Assembly (NCBI GenBank): GCA_951804985.1
Contig: OX638133.1
Span: forward strand, 78,808,367 to 78,872,366
DNA length: 64,000 bases
Reading direction: 5' to 3'
From: Dryomyza anilis
Taxonomy: Eukaryota; Arthropoda; Insecta; Diptera; Dryomyzidae
Shown here: one piece after another, positions 36,300-47,444 of the stretch
Layout of the letters: each line of letters starts with the position of its first letter
Numbering within the stretch: position 1 is the stretch's first letter
The notes under the pieces: model-generated
Told to the model about the DNA's origin: nothing
Databases searched by the model: none
What the model saw: only the letters and a program-made list of their open reading frames with translations
Position numbers and translations under genes: made by a program

Positions 36300-37084
36300 G
36301 ATTCAACAGATTTTTTTATTTTTTAACAAAAATATAAATATGACAGACTCGTTCCCTAGTAAAACTGCATATAATCGATGACTGATCATTGATTTTCTTT
36401 CATTTTCATAACCCGATCAGTGCATGATCATGTGTACCATAATAGGGTAAATTTCAACTAGCATAGTTAATTATGTAAAACAGCGTTACCAATGATCAAA
36501 AAATAATGTAGAACTTAAGAGAGTAGTCTACTTTTGAAATAAATTTCTATGGAAGAATTGTCAAAAAGCCGACCATTTGTTAAAGCTGTACATGATATTT
36601 TGATTATTAGTAACGCTGTAAAAGTACCTACGTATTATGTGCAAGTACCATCAGTCAAAAGCAGGGTGAATATCCCTACGGGAAAACGAAACGGTTTTAG
36701 ACTAGGCACGTGACTGTTTCCTCGGAGATAGTTAACTGGTCCTAGTTCTTGCTCTTTTATATGAAACCAACCTGCAACTATAACATGGCGTTGTCCCCTT
36801 CCTAGGTCAATTAATACCTCCTGCAGAACTTTAGACCTATTACAGGACTGGTATGCAAAATATTGTTCTGTGGGCGGTATCAATGCTACATTCAGAATTT
36901 TTTTTGTTTAAATAATATTTTTTTTAATTTTTTTATTGTTTCTTTTTTATATAAATTTTATTTTATTTTACTTTACATTTACATTAAATTTTTTTTTACC
37001 TTCTCCTTCATGCATTCACATTTCACTAATGATTTCACCTTTGCATGCGTGTATTATAATTACATGGAAGACATACTGTATTTA
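36300..37084. other. Intronic DNA with a degraded coding-like segment (36635-36883, minus)
   Basis: The minus frame at 36883-36635 reads KVLQEVLIDLGRGQRHVIVA then GWFHIKEQELGPVNYLRGN and is richer in GC than its surroundings. The HVIVAG part faintly recalls the VIVAGDFN strand of non-LTR retrotransposon endonucleases, with the key Asp absent, so it may be an old relic. A T-rich low-complexity stretch follows at 36895-37000. Confidence 0.35.
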
Positions 37085-37215
37085 TTTCAATATTGTATCG
37101 AAAAACAGTCTACGAATTATAGACGAATTAGTTGCAGCGTGTAAATAAGTCTCGTGCGCCACCTAGTACCTTTATTCTTCACTAGCGACATATTGAGCAC
37201 GGACAGGATCCGTCT
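37085..37215. repeat. Dispersed repeat with strong CTCF-like motif, copy 2
   Basis: This is the second copy of the repeat at 20295-20420 (GTCTACGAATTATAGACGAA at its start). It carries TGCGCCACCTAGTACC at 37155-37170; the reverse strand reads ACTAGGTGGCGCA, matching the insect CTCF core AGRKGGCGC. Confidence 0.6.
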
Positions 37216-37270
37216 GCTCATGCAGACCTGGTCTTCAAGATCCTGGCCTTAGTCGGTACCAATGGTACCG
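37205..37270. other. Cluster of perfect short inverted repeats
   Basis: AGGATC (37205-37210) pairs with GATCCT (37239-37244) and encloses GTCTGC-TCAT-GCAGAC (37212-37227). Immediately after, CGGTACC-AAT-GGTACCG (37254-37270) forms a second hairpin. The block is GC-rich in an AT-rich intron. It could be a structured RNA or a terminal hairpin of a mobile element. Confidence 0.4.
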
Positions 37271-37849
37271 GTCACATGATAAGTAATGTTTAAACAATTG
37301 ACATCTTTTTCCGCAGGGATGACAGATATCGGAAGAGTAATAAGGAGTGTCACGTTGATGAATTAATTTTCATACTAACGATCATCGATGAATGCCTGAC
37401 AATGTTTAGGGTATTACATGGTGAACATCATGTCTGGGTTAACATTAATATAAATATTCCACTAATATTTTGAAGTAAAAAATATTTTCAATATTCGATG
37501 TTTCTCTTAAAGTGAAATATTATTAAATTATAATGTTATAATTAAAAGATAATAGCGCATAATTATAGACAATTTAAAGTCAACTTTAAATTTAAAATCA
37601 GCTTTTAACAATTTATTATTAACAACATACGTTATTATTAACATATATAAGTCGATTTTAAATTGTCTATGATTATGCGCCAATAATTTTTATTGAATAC
37701 TCAGTAAATATTAGCACCTGCGAATTATATAAAAATAAAGCATGAAATGCATGAATGAAAATTGTAAAGTTAATTTTCTGAATTCCATTTATAAAAAATA
37801 TTTCGCACATATCTTTCAAATAGTTTATTTTTGTCAGTATTGCGAACAT
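37271..37849. other. AT-rich intronic DNA with a weak palindromic patch
   Basis: At about 37550-37685, ATAATTATAGACAATTTAAAG and its inverse (TTTAAATTGTCTATGATTAT) suggest a decayed hairpin element of about 135 bp. Nothing else is recognised. Confidence 0.4.
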
Positions 37850-38175
37850 ATAGAATTGAAATTTTTGGCGCCAACCAACTCAACTGCTAAGTCGGTTCTC
37901 TCAACTGCTAAGTCGTTAGTCAAACTGCAAAGTATGTTCTCTCAATTGCTGTGTCGGTTCTCTCACAAGTGCATACGGTTTTATAAATACAACGATTGGG
38001 CTGGAAACAATTTAGCACAATTTAGATTATGAACATGAAAGTATTTCATACGCCAACCGAATATGGCAGTTCCATCTATTAGTTTGTAGAAATTTCGATT
38101 TAACTGATTAAAGGTAATTATTACAACTTGCTTTTTATTTTTTCTAATCGCATGAAAAAAGAGGATTTATATGTG
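37850..38175. mobile_element. Decayed copy 3 of the CACACAGAA MITE
   Basis: CTAAGTCGGTTCTCTCAACT, AATATGGCAGTTCC and GCATGAAAAAAGAGGATT follow the order seen in 33201-33522 (same orientation), but ends and spacing have eroded. Confidence 0.55.
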
Positions 38176-39720
38176 TAAAAGAAAATCACGAAAGTCGCAA
38201 AAGACGCTTAAAAATATCAAATTACATGTCATGCGAAACAGTCTTTCATGTTGTTAATTGTTAAGGTAACTAAGTGACAATTAAATAATAAAATAATTTA
38301 TAGAAAAATGTACCTACTGTAAAAAAGAAAGAAAGGATTACAACTGATGGCAAAATATTACCGGAAGCTAATAAAATTAAATGGGTCAAAAAGGTATTGG
38401 CGTGGATTAAATAAGTATTGAAAAGTATTGTATAGAAAAATGCAAAAATAATAAAATCAGCACATAAGGAAGTTTGTAAAAATTTATAAAAACTTTGAAT
38501 TGACAGCTGTCAGTTGGTAATATGAAGAAAAACTGAACAACAACAAGTAATAAGCCGATTAATGCAACTAAATGAGGTAACAAAAAAAAAATACTTATGT
38601 TCGTAGGCTTTTAAGTTGTAAATCAAAACCAATAAAAGATTTTATAAAGCTCAATGACTTTAGTTTGACACTTGTGAATTTTGCAATTATATAATGGCAA
38701 ACATATGTGTCACTGACTTTATGTTATAAAATTTATAAATGAAAAACTATACAACATGTCATGTGTAAGATTCATGTTAATGCCATGTCCACACACTTTA
38801 CTAATAGTACCCAAATCAAAGGTATTTAAATAGGCATAAACATTAAAAACCCATAAAGTTTGCGTGAATGTGTTCAGAGACATTTGCCATTAGGTTATGT
38901 TCGCAGTGGTGGTCCACGCAATGCATCATTAGAACATACAGAGTCCGCTTCGTGCACATGTGCATGATGAAAAGCTTTATTGCTAAGCTTTGTGCGGGTT
39001 TATGAGATATTAGAAGACGACTTGACATTATGAAGAGTTTTTCCAAGTGGATAAGGTGTGTATGAGAGTCTATAGACGCAATGGTCATTATAAAGACCAT
39101 GGCGAGTGTAGGACATGCACTTTTTTTAGTCACAAAAAGGTATCCGATTTCATGATCTATCATGTGTTTTAATAGTGATGAGTTTATGTGTTAGAAAAAA
39201 TGTGAAAAAAGCAGAAGATGTGGCAGTAAAAGGCTACTTAAGGCGTTGGTATTGTATTTGGTTACAGCTGTTCCGCAAATCTCTGATTTTGTAGAAAAAA
39301 CCATAGGAATTTTCTATAGAAATGTAATTATGATTATATTTTTTTGTAAAAGGTCATACATAAATCATGTATTAAAACTAGCTTTATTCAAAATTATATT
39401 TAACGAACTGTTTTTTAAATTAATACATATAAAAAAATGTGACTTAGGAGTTATAATGCAGCTGTAAAAAAACTAAAAAAAAATTCTTATGAACATATTT
39501 TTTAAGTTCATTAAAAAATACTTCATTCTGAACTATTAAATACCAGTTGATAAATTTCAAAATTAGATTTCACTTTCGTTATATTGATACATATATTATT
39601 AGATTTTTATTTTGTCGAATAGAAACTGTCAGATATGAAAGGGTTTCAGTAAATCATTTTATAACGGAATTTTAAATTAAAGTTGTTGAGTTTATTCTCT
39701 ACACACAGAAAAACTAGAAT
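38176..39720. other. Intronic DNA; candidate conserved block at 38640-39165
   Basis: The block has balanced composition and distinctive words (GGTGGTCCACGCAATGCATC, GTCCGCTTCGTGCACATGTG, GACCATGGCGAGTG) without repeat similarity. A 106-codon minus-strand frame crosses it, but it has no domain and no splice evidence. Confidence 0.3.
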
Positions 39721-39724
39721 TTAG

Positions 39725-39792
39725 AAGGTTTGAACATGGTACCTTTTGGCAAGCAGTCCAACGAACTAACCTTTGAGCTACTTACGGTACAC
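39725..39792 (-). mobile_element. Decayed SINE head (tRNA-like A and B boxes)
   Basis: On the minus strand TAGCTCAAAGGTTAG (A-box-like) is followed at tRNA spacing by ATGTTCAAACC (B-box-like). The body that follows in intact copies is missing. Confidence 0.5.
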
Positions 39793-40099
39793 TCTCATTT
39801 TTGTAAATTATTATTTTATTCGAAAATATTGTGGTTGTAGAAAGCATAAACAATGAAATCGAATCCTTCAGATTATTAAAAATAAGTTTATAATCAAAAG
39901 TTTTAATCACACACAATATGACTATAAATGACAATCTGCTACACAATATGACAATCTGCTAAACATTGCTCAAAATATTTCATTTATCTGTGTGTTTGTC
40001 GAAAATATGCCCGAAAAAACCTAGAAAAATGCTAATGAAAAATGGGTTGGCTCATCAAATTCTGTGTATACATCAATGATATATTATCTAGTAGAAATA

Positions 40100-40915
40100 T
40101 GCACAAATGTATTTGAAAGCCATTTCAAGACATTGATTTCATTTCAAGACATGTACTGTCGCCGACTCTATGATTGAAAATCAAATGAATGTGTTGCTTA
40201 CAACAACAAAGCACAAGTAGTGTCAAAACAAAACACAAACAAGACGTAGTTGTAGTGAAGAGGTCTATGTATAATGATGTGTAATATAAACTGAAACGCA
40301 CTGCATATGACACTGAGTACTCAGTGCATTTTACATTTTTTTATCATTCTTTCTCTTAGAAATTGTTATTAATATTAATATATAGAAAAAAAAATGAAAA
40401 TGTGTAAGAAAATCATATAATATTTTATATTCAATGTTTATAAAAAATGTTGTGCGATAAATAATATCGGACAATATTTTTTTATCATTGAATTTTTATT
40501 AAATATTTTTTTTAGATCAATGCGTTGTTTTTGTCGTACAAAAAATGTTTAATCATTTTTTGTATAAAACAATGTTTATTGTATTTTTTATAAACACATA
40601 AAAACCGTCAACAACATTAACGCCGAACGTCAGATTTGTTGTTGCTTTTAATGTTCGTCTTCTCACTCGTTGCGTACACTCGCTGCACTCACTTTATTCG
40701 TTGCATGTTCAGCGACAGTAGTGTCAGTTGTTTATCAAGACATTGAATGTCTTGAAAAAAAAATGTCTTGACACTACTTAATATCAATGAAACATATAGA
40801 GTAGTGAAGAGTAGTCGCTGGAGAGACTTCACTATAACTGTCGATTGTCATTGCAAAATGCACTAAATACTGTAGAGTGCATATTTTGTAGAGGGAACTT
40901 CAAATACATTTGTGC
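40100..40915. mobile_element. Putative 0.8-kb element with short terminal inverted repeats
   Basis: TGCACAAATGTATTTGAA at the left (from 40100) recurs inverted as TTCAAATACATTTGTGCA at the right (to 40915). The interior has TTCAAGACAT/ATGTCTTGA words near both ends and a GTCGC-rich part around 40630-40720. No protein frame is present. The target duplication is unclear, so the class is unknown. Confidence 0.5.
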
Positions 40916-41479
40916 AGATGTCTATTAACTATCACAAAATAGATTTAAATAAAATAGAATACAAAATAAATTTTATGGTTTAAATTTCAAGTCTTCGAGC
41001 CGTAAAACAATATGTGTTTGGGTTTTATAAAAGTGTTTTTTTAATGTTTCATATTTTATATAAATTATAAATAAGATAGCTAGTTTTTAGATATCAGATA
41101 TTTTTTGTTCAGAAACATAAATTTTAGGACAATCATGTTTTCAGAACAATTCCATTATCCTAAAACTCTTGCTATTTTTAAATTTTGACCAATTATATGT
41201 TTGATTTCGAAAAAGGTATCCAAAGCAATGAATCAAAAAGTTTAATATGTTCTATTTTTACACACTCAATAAAAATTTGGGGATATCTTTTATTTATCAG
41301 TACATAATTGTACTTTAAATACTATATAATTAATAGTTTTTTAATATTATTTTCATTCCAATTATTTTCATTTCAAAATTCTATAAGCGTTGGAATATAT
41401 GATTTGTTTTTTGATATATTAATTCGTTAATAGAATAGAAACGTATTCAATACAAGAATCTGCAACATAAAAACACTAA

Positions 41480-41602
41480 GGGTATTCATTTCACTTCGTA
41501 TCTACTGCGTATATGCGTATGCCGTAAATATTATAAGCTTTTTTGTGTAGAATTCTTACGAAATACGGATATACGCAGGCGATACGAAGTGAAATGAATA
41601 CC
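41480..41602. mobile_element. 123-bp hairpin MITE
   Basis: GGGTATTCATTTCACTTCGT at the left is inverted at the right (ACGAAGTGAAATGAATACC), and the internal TACTGCGTATATGCG part also pairs. The arms are about 50 bp with a small AT loop. The left flank is TAA; a matching right duplication is not clear. Confidence 0.65.
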
Positions 41603-41993
41603 GTTATTATTTTTTTTATATTTTATTTGGAAAAAAACTCATCTATTACTAAAAAACAAACTTTGTAATACAATCATCAAACAATCACATAACAAAAAAT
41701 TGTCATAAACTACAAATCTTTGCTGAAAACATATTACTGTCAATATTGACAGTTTTGTACACGCACAAAACATGCGTTCAGCTGTCATATTTAATCGCAC
41801 GAGCTGTCAGTTGATTGCCACAGTATGTCGTTTTATTGACAATTATTGAAAAATATGAGAAAAAAATTAAAATCGCAAAAAATATAACAACAATAAAAAA
41901 GTATTTATAAAAAACAAATTAAACAAGAAAGTTGAAAAAAAAGTCCTTAGAGAGGTGCAACGCACCAGTTATTTTTCTTTTGTTTTCACTCAC

Positions 41994-42131
41994 CGTTGCG
42001 TGTTGTCGATGATGATGATGATGAGGTGGATGATGAAGTTGTTGCAGCTGTTGGTGTAGAGTCACGTCGTTGTTCATCATCGAGAATGACGACGGGCACA
42101 GCTGTGACCAATTTGTAGTCGGGCAAATGAC
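41994..42131 (-). CDS. PDZ-domain protein, small symmetric internal exon
   Basis: On the minus strand a CACTTACAG acceptor precedes 42131 and a GTGAGTG donor follows 41994. The 138-nt exon is phase 1 at both ends, so it adds exactly 46 codons and can be included or skipped without changing frame. It encodes a hydrophobic start (HLPDYKLVTAVPVVILDDEQ) and a Thr/Ser-rich end (PTAATTSSSTSSSSSSTTRN). Its phases match the donor of exon 56273-55482 (AAT G|) and the acceptor of exon 4064-2396 (|TT TTT). Composition is clearly coding against the AT-rich intron. It is a good candidate for alternative splicing. Confidence 0.8.
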
Positions 42132-43960
42132 CTGTAAGTGATAAAGAGTTAAAAATCAGAGACGTTTGTTTCAGAATTGCTGACAAGAAACTTTTTTTTT
42201 TTTTAATTTTAATTATTTAAATTAAATTTTCATAATTGTTTTAATACAAAATTTAATAATTAACTTATTTAGTTATTCGTTTTAAATATAATTCATTCAT
42301 TGAAAAGTTTCTGGATCGTTTTAGACCGATCATATTTTTTTACTCAAATCTGTACAAGCTATCAAAACTTACATATTGAGCCAATTCTTTACTTTTTTAA
42401 GAAAATATTTTGAGTTTGTTTTCGCCCTCCGTTCTCTGCTTGGAATTCAATAAATAAGAACAAGATACATAAACACTGTTTTATGATAAACGTTCATTTT
42501 TACAGCAAAGATATAACGTTTGCGACAAAATTAGCCGCAACGTTGCAAAAGCAATTATTTTGTCGCAAACGAACTGTAAACGTTTCCTTTTTCTTTGATT
42601 GCACAAATGTTTCTCTATAAACTCATATATTATTCATTCATCTTATTTTAAATATTTTGCATCGTCAAAAAATACTGTTGAATAATAAAAGAAAAGCTAT
42701 ATATTAAAATTATAGAAAATTATATAGCAATCGCAAATATGCAATTATTTTTTGTTCACGCTATTTATAAATATAACCTACACTGAGAGAAAAAAAAGAA
42801 AATTTAATAAAAAATTACTTAATTAAATAATTTTGGACATATTTTTATACCCGTGGTCTTTTTTATTTAAATTAAAATCATTTTATGTGAACTTTAAGTA
42901 AATATATTGAAGTAAATATTTTAATTTAAATTTAATGCATATGCAATAAAATTTGAAGTAAATACTTTTTATTACTTTTTTCTAAGAACGTAATACAATT
43001 TTAATTCAATCACAACATAGTAAACATGTCGATTCGTATTTTAAAAATATTTATTTCATGTGATGATTAAAATTAATATATAAATTGTTATATAATTCAC
43101 GGTGATTAAGCAGATTGTTCTATATGTTTGGTTATTTATAGAATATATCAATGATCCAGCAAGTCCATATTTTGCATAATTTTGTTGTAGTTACTTTCAA
43201 AAAAACAACATACTTGATACTTAAAAATATTTCTATAATAATTTTAATTAATAAATTTAAATACGTTCGTAATACTACTGTTATATTTATTTGTGTGAAA
43301 TATTTTAACGTTTTTATTAGAAAACTATTTAAATTAAATTTAAATAAATTTTATTTAATTTTATTACGTCACTTTTTTCATAGTGTATTTGTATTTTGTA
43401 GTGTATTTGTCCAAGTAAACTTGGGTATTATAGCTTTTTAATATTTTCTACGACTTGCTGTGGTATTCCCCTTTTCATTTTCTGTTTTTGCAAACACGTG
43501 TTGTCTTTTATCAGCAAATGCGTTTATATAACACCGTATATCAGCTAATTGATAAGCTCAATAAAATGTCAGGAAATACTATTACCAGTAAAATATATCG
43601 ACTTAAAATTTTTAATTACATAACATAGCGAGTACTTTCTCAAATACAACATTTTATAATTATTTTTCATGACCATAATTTATTCAATAATGGTATTTTG
43701 AACATTTGTATCAAATATTTACGAAATGCCTAATATTTTTTTCTTCCTGATGACACCTGATGACACCTACTTTATCTATTTAAGTTTTTTATAAAATTTA
43801 CAAATTTATTATTTTTATGCTGTTGAAATATGCAGAAATTTCTAATTAATTTAAAATGTCTAATCGACGCCTACATCACCCTAGATAGCGTCAAAAATCC
43901 TTAACTTGACTGAATTATTTACACTTTACTTTAGTAGAACTTTACGATATAACATACATA
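42132..43960. other. AT-rich intron with one short hairpin (42517-42571)
   Basis: CGTTTGCGACAAAATTA (42517-42533) pairs with TTATTTTGTCGCAAACG or its near match (42555-42571), a 16-17-bp stem with a 21-base loop. The rest is very AT-rich. The 96-codon frame at 43151-43441 (+) is compositionally ordinary intron. Confidence 0.45.
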
Positions 43961-44232
43961 CACAGAAAAAAAAACATTCATACTATTTATAAATTTATTC
44001 ATCAATTTTATGAATTTGGCTTTGCGACTCAACCAATCACCAAATCGATCCCATTTATGATTCGTTCATAAAACCTAATAAAAAAATTCATAATAATGAT
44101 GAACGCATTCATAATATTTATGAACAAATTCATAGTATATATGAATTTTTTAACTATTTAAAAAAATATATACATTTTTTTAATTTTGCCATTTTCTTCT
44201 TTTATTATATAACTTTTTTTTATTTTATTTAT
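43961..44232. mobile_element. Truncated TA-flanked CACAGAAAA MITE, copy 1
   Basis: It begins CACAGAAAAA after TA (43959-43960) and runs through CATACTATTTATAAATTTA, ACTCAACCAATCACC and TTTTTAACTATTTAAAAA. The copy at 58575-58862 shows the same order. Neither copy has the matching right terminal repeat. Confidence 0.6.
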
Positions 44233-44334
44233 CCAGCTATTTTTAAGAAAAATACGCCTTTCTATGTTTTTATTTAGAATTTATTATTAAGAATACATTT
44301 CTTTTAATATAGTTATATACAAACTACTATTTTC

Positions 44335-45108
44335 TCAATTAATCTCTCTCCATAAAATAATTCTGGTTTCAACGGCCTTATTAAAACGATTCTTGATGTT
44401 CTCCGGCAGTAATGAATACATGGCCATGGAACGCATAGTGCGTAATATGACACCAATTTGTTCCAGATACTCTCGATCCATGTCACAGCGACTGACAAAT
44501 TTAAAAAACAAATACAATTGGGCCTGCACCATTTGTGAGTAGTGGAAAAAATCAATATCATGATGACCAGTTGCATCCATATCACTGTTAAAATCACAAA
44601 TTATACGGCGCAATTCATTTGCCGTTCGCAAACCATATAACTCATCAATAGCACGTTCATGCATCAATTGTACAGTTTCCTCATCATATTTTTTTAGATT
44701 TTTCAAAAATTCGTGTACCACTTTTCCATTGGTTTCTCCAGCCGTATCCATTAACATGGAGCTTGTGATAATTCGTACATTTGCATCGATCAATGATCGA
44801 CGTACGTGCATTTTTAGCGTATCATAACGACGTTGTTCGGACGCATTGAAATTCGTGTATCTATCAACATCTTCACGCACGAAATTATAGAAAATTCCTA
44901 GTGTTTTAATGTCTCCAGAAAAATCTGCGCGTATTTCACCCCAGACTGCATTTAGGATTCTTAACTTGACTTCGTCGCGTACACTTTCATCCATTATAAC
45001 TTCACAATATAAATTAAATTCTCTATGTTCCATTATGTTACCGTATGCTTGAATTCCTTTATTTACCACATACAAGGTGTCACTCATACTCTCAAGTGCT
45101 TGGCCCAT
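44335..45108 (-). CDS. Intronless gene for a 257-residue protein of unknown function
   Basis: The frame runs without interruption from ATG (45108) to stop (44335) and has clear coding composition in an AT-rich intron. The protein is hydrophilic and appears mostly helical (for example ESVRDEVKLRILNAVWGEIR and RRYDTLKMHVRRSLIDANVR), with few cysteines, no signal peptide and no membrane segment. I recognise no domain. A TATA box and initiator lie just upstream, giving a leader of about 43 nt, and AATAAA (44285-44280 on minus) lies about 50 nt after the stop. It sits inside an intron of the PDZ gene on the same strand. An intronless structure suggests a retrocopy or a narrowly expressed (for example testis) gene, but that is inference. 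Confidence 0.85.
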   Translation of the reverse strand: MGQALESMSDTLYVVNKGIQAYGNIMEHREFNLYCEVIMDESVRDEVKLRILNAVWGEIRADFSGDIKTLGIFYNFVREDVDRYTNFNASEQRRYDTLKMHVRRSLIDANVRIITSSMLMDTAGETNGKVVHEFLKNLKKYDEETVQLMHERAIDELYGLRTANELRRIICDFNSDMDATGHHDIDFFHYSQMVQAQLYLFFKFVSRCDMDREYLEQIGVILRTMRSMAMYSLLPENIKNRFNKAVETRIILWREIN

Positions 45109-45176
45109 TTTTAGAGTTAATTTTTTTCGTCACGCTGTACAAGTCGATACTGTGCGAAATGCACGATGTGTTGCAG

Positions 45177-45184
45177 TATTTATA
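45177..45184 (-). promoter_or_regulatory. TATA box of the 257-residue gene
   Basis: TATAAATA on the minus strand lies 33 bp before CACAGT (A at 45151), a fair fly initiator. Start codon follows about 43 nt later. Spacing between the two elements is what a focused fly promoter requires. Confidence 0.65.
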
Positions 45185-45716
45185 GAAATTGCATTTTGTT
45201 TTTTAAGAGATAAGGCAAAACTTTGTGATAAAGAAAATGTTTACTTCTGGTACGATTTCGGTTGATTTTAAACGCTACACGCGAAGTGAAAGTAATTGAC
45301 TTTGGTTATTCGTTTGAAACAGTCAAAAAGGTGTCACCTCCTAAGTGTCAGTGTCACACATTCTGAGTAGTTTTAGCGATGTCGTAAGTCAATCTATTTG
45401 TAGATCAATATGTAAGGCAATATGTAATTATTTTATGTATATCTGCCCGTTTGTAGATATGGTTGTTTAAATCAGGACTACTGGAAAACCATAAGAGTTA
45501 GATCATTGAAACTTATAATTTAGATAAATTCCGTATTTACACTGTCTGGCTATAAAAACAGTTTTCGAAGATCTGTAATTCTCCCACTCCATTTCTTCAT
45601 TTTAACCACCTTAATGTGGAAAATTCGGTATACTGACCAAACTATAAATATGGTTACTCAAATTGCCTCTTGATTATTATAAAACATTTTAAAGGGTAAC
45701 CGAATTTTATTTTCAT
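45185..45716. other. Intronic DNA, no recognised feature
   Basis: Apart from the upstream region of the 257-residue gene, no exon, repeat or palindrome was recognised. Confidence 0.3.
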
Positions 45717-46465
45717 TATACCCTACACTAAGAGTGAAAGGGTATATTCAGTTTGGTACGCCGTTTGTAACACCCAGAAGGAAGCATCTCCGGTATGGAA
45801 AAGTATATATATTCTTGATCAGCACGACCTCCTGAGTCGATTTAGCGATGTCCGTCTGTCCGTCTGTCTGTCCGTCTGTCTGTCTGTCCGTCCGTCTGTC
45901 TGTCTGTCCGTCTGTCTGTCTGTTGAAATCCCTAAGACTTTTAAAATTGAAGAGCTAGATAAATGAAACTTATAACTTAGATTACTAATATACCTACGCT
46001 GTATGTGCGAAAAAATTGGCGAGATCGGTCCATGGTGACCTATGATCCGACCACTTATGTTCAAATACCACATATAAAATGTACATATAAAGATCAATTT
46101 TTATGTATACGTGCTTAGGTAAACTTTGTTGGTCAAATATATATTGACATCATGCTCAAATACATGATAATAATGTTTTCCGGCGAAAAGACTTGTGGTT
46201 CACAAAAAAAAAATCGAAATTCGGTACACCTACCCATTTGTAAATATGGGTATCAAATGAATGGAAATTCTTCAGCGATTGAATGTTTGTAGTTATTTTC
46301 AGGATTCGTATACCCTGGTGACCTATATATAATACTTTGAATGGTAACCACACATATGTGTAGGGTATTTATAGTCGGCTTAGACCGACTATAATTTTGA
46401 TAATCCTAACTATCATAATTACACCTACTTTAAAATTTCCCATGTGATCTAACCATCCCAACTGG
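45717..46465 (+). mobile_element. DINE-1/mini-me-like element, subfamily B, with long GTCY tract
   Basis: It starts TATACCCTACACTAAGAGTG, has ATGGAAAAGTATATATATTC and a GTCC/GTCT tract (about 45848-45922), then ACACATATGTGTAGGG and TTTATAGTCGGCTTAGACCG, and ends CCCAACTGG (CTGG fits the Helitron CTRR end). It is the most complete subfamily B copy in the window. Confidence 0.85.
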
Positions 46466-46924
46466 TTTTTATATTAGGCTTTGTACGACTACCAAAAATG
46501 TATCTTCTGAAAAAATATTCAATGTAACCTAACCTGCATTACTGGTTTTGCTTCTGTCAGTGTGGAAACTCTTTTAATTAGTATCTTCAGTTATATACTT
46601 TATAGAAGTTAAAGGGTTTATTGACTTTGGTCATCCATTTGTAACACCCAAAAGGAGGTGATGTTCGCCTGTCTGTTAAAATCGCGATTACAGAAAAACT
46701 AGAACAGCTAAATCAATAAATTTATTATATATCTACGCTGTCTGGTATATAAAATGGTAAAATCGGTCGATTATGACCTGTAACAGTACAAATTGTTGAA
46801 ATACTTATATAACACAAAACATCTCCGGGTGAAAAACCATTTTTTCTTCCTAATAAAAAAATGTTTTTTTCACGAATCGATTGGGGCTTGAATAAAATAA
46901 AATATTCGTATAATTGTTAAACAA
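46466..46924. repeat. Decayed DINE-like fragments
   Basis: TTTGTAACACCCAAAAGGAGG, CGCCTGTCTGTTAAAATCGCG and a weak CTACGCTGTCTGG block recall the core of subfamily B elements, but spacing is lost. The duplication TTAAACAA at 46917-46924 belongs to the following SINE. Confidence 0.45.
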
Positions 46925-47229
46925 GCCACTGTAGCTCAGTGGTTAGTGCGTTGTACTGCGAGCCGAAAGGTCCCCGGTTCAAGTCTGGATTGGGGCTAAC
47001 AACATCTTTTCATAGAAACATTTTTCTATACCGCGCTACCTCTTCGCAGTAAATGGTAAACCTACGAGAGTAAAACATTGCCTATGAATAGCTAACACCC
47101 GCCGTTCGGATTCGGCAATAAACTGTAGGTCCCACCACTTTGAGTACAAATATAACACGCACAGCTCAAAATGGTGAGAGAGCTCGGCCTAAGTTCTTAT
47201 AGGACTGTAGTGCCAAACTATTATTATTA
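46925..47229 (+). mobile_element. tRNA-derived SINE, complete copy
   Basis: The head GCCACTGTAGCTCAGTGG carries the A-box, and CCCGGTTCAAGTC carries the B-box. Body and CCAAACTATTATTATTA tail match the other copies. The 8-bp duplication TTAAACAA flanks it (46917-46924, 47230-47237). Confidence 0.88.
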
Positions 47230-47261
47230 TTAAACAATTGAAAGGAATTTTTTCACGATTC

Positions 47262-47330
47262 GTTACAGGATAAAATTTCCCGGATAAGAAGGGACGGGAT
47301 GAATTGTCGAGGAAGAGTTTTCAGGAAAAA
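47262..47330. repeat. Fragment of the 15-16-bp minisatellite
   Basis: TTTCCCGGATAAGAAGGGAC, GGGATGAATTGTCGAGG and AAGAGTTTTCAGGAA are four or five units of the type that fills 9225-11535. Confidence 0.5.
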
Positions 47331-47444
47331 TATATGTTTTGTGTTTTAATTTTGTTAATAAAAAGTTGTAATTATGAAATAAATATATTATAAAACATTT
47401 TATTGAATCATATTGCGGAACACTTTTTCGACAGTTACCAAACA

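Larger units (their letters stand above)
4065..41993 (-). other. About 38-kb intron of the PDZ gene
   Basis: This is inferred from the phase-1 donor after exon 42131-41994 and the phase-1 acceptor of exon 4064-2396. It holds the nested lectin gene and most of the repeats listed below. If the cassette exon is skipped, the intron extends to 55481 (about 51 kb). Confidence 0.7.
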
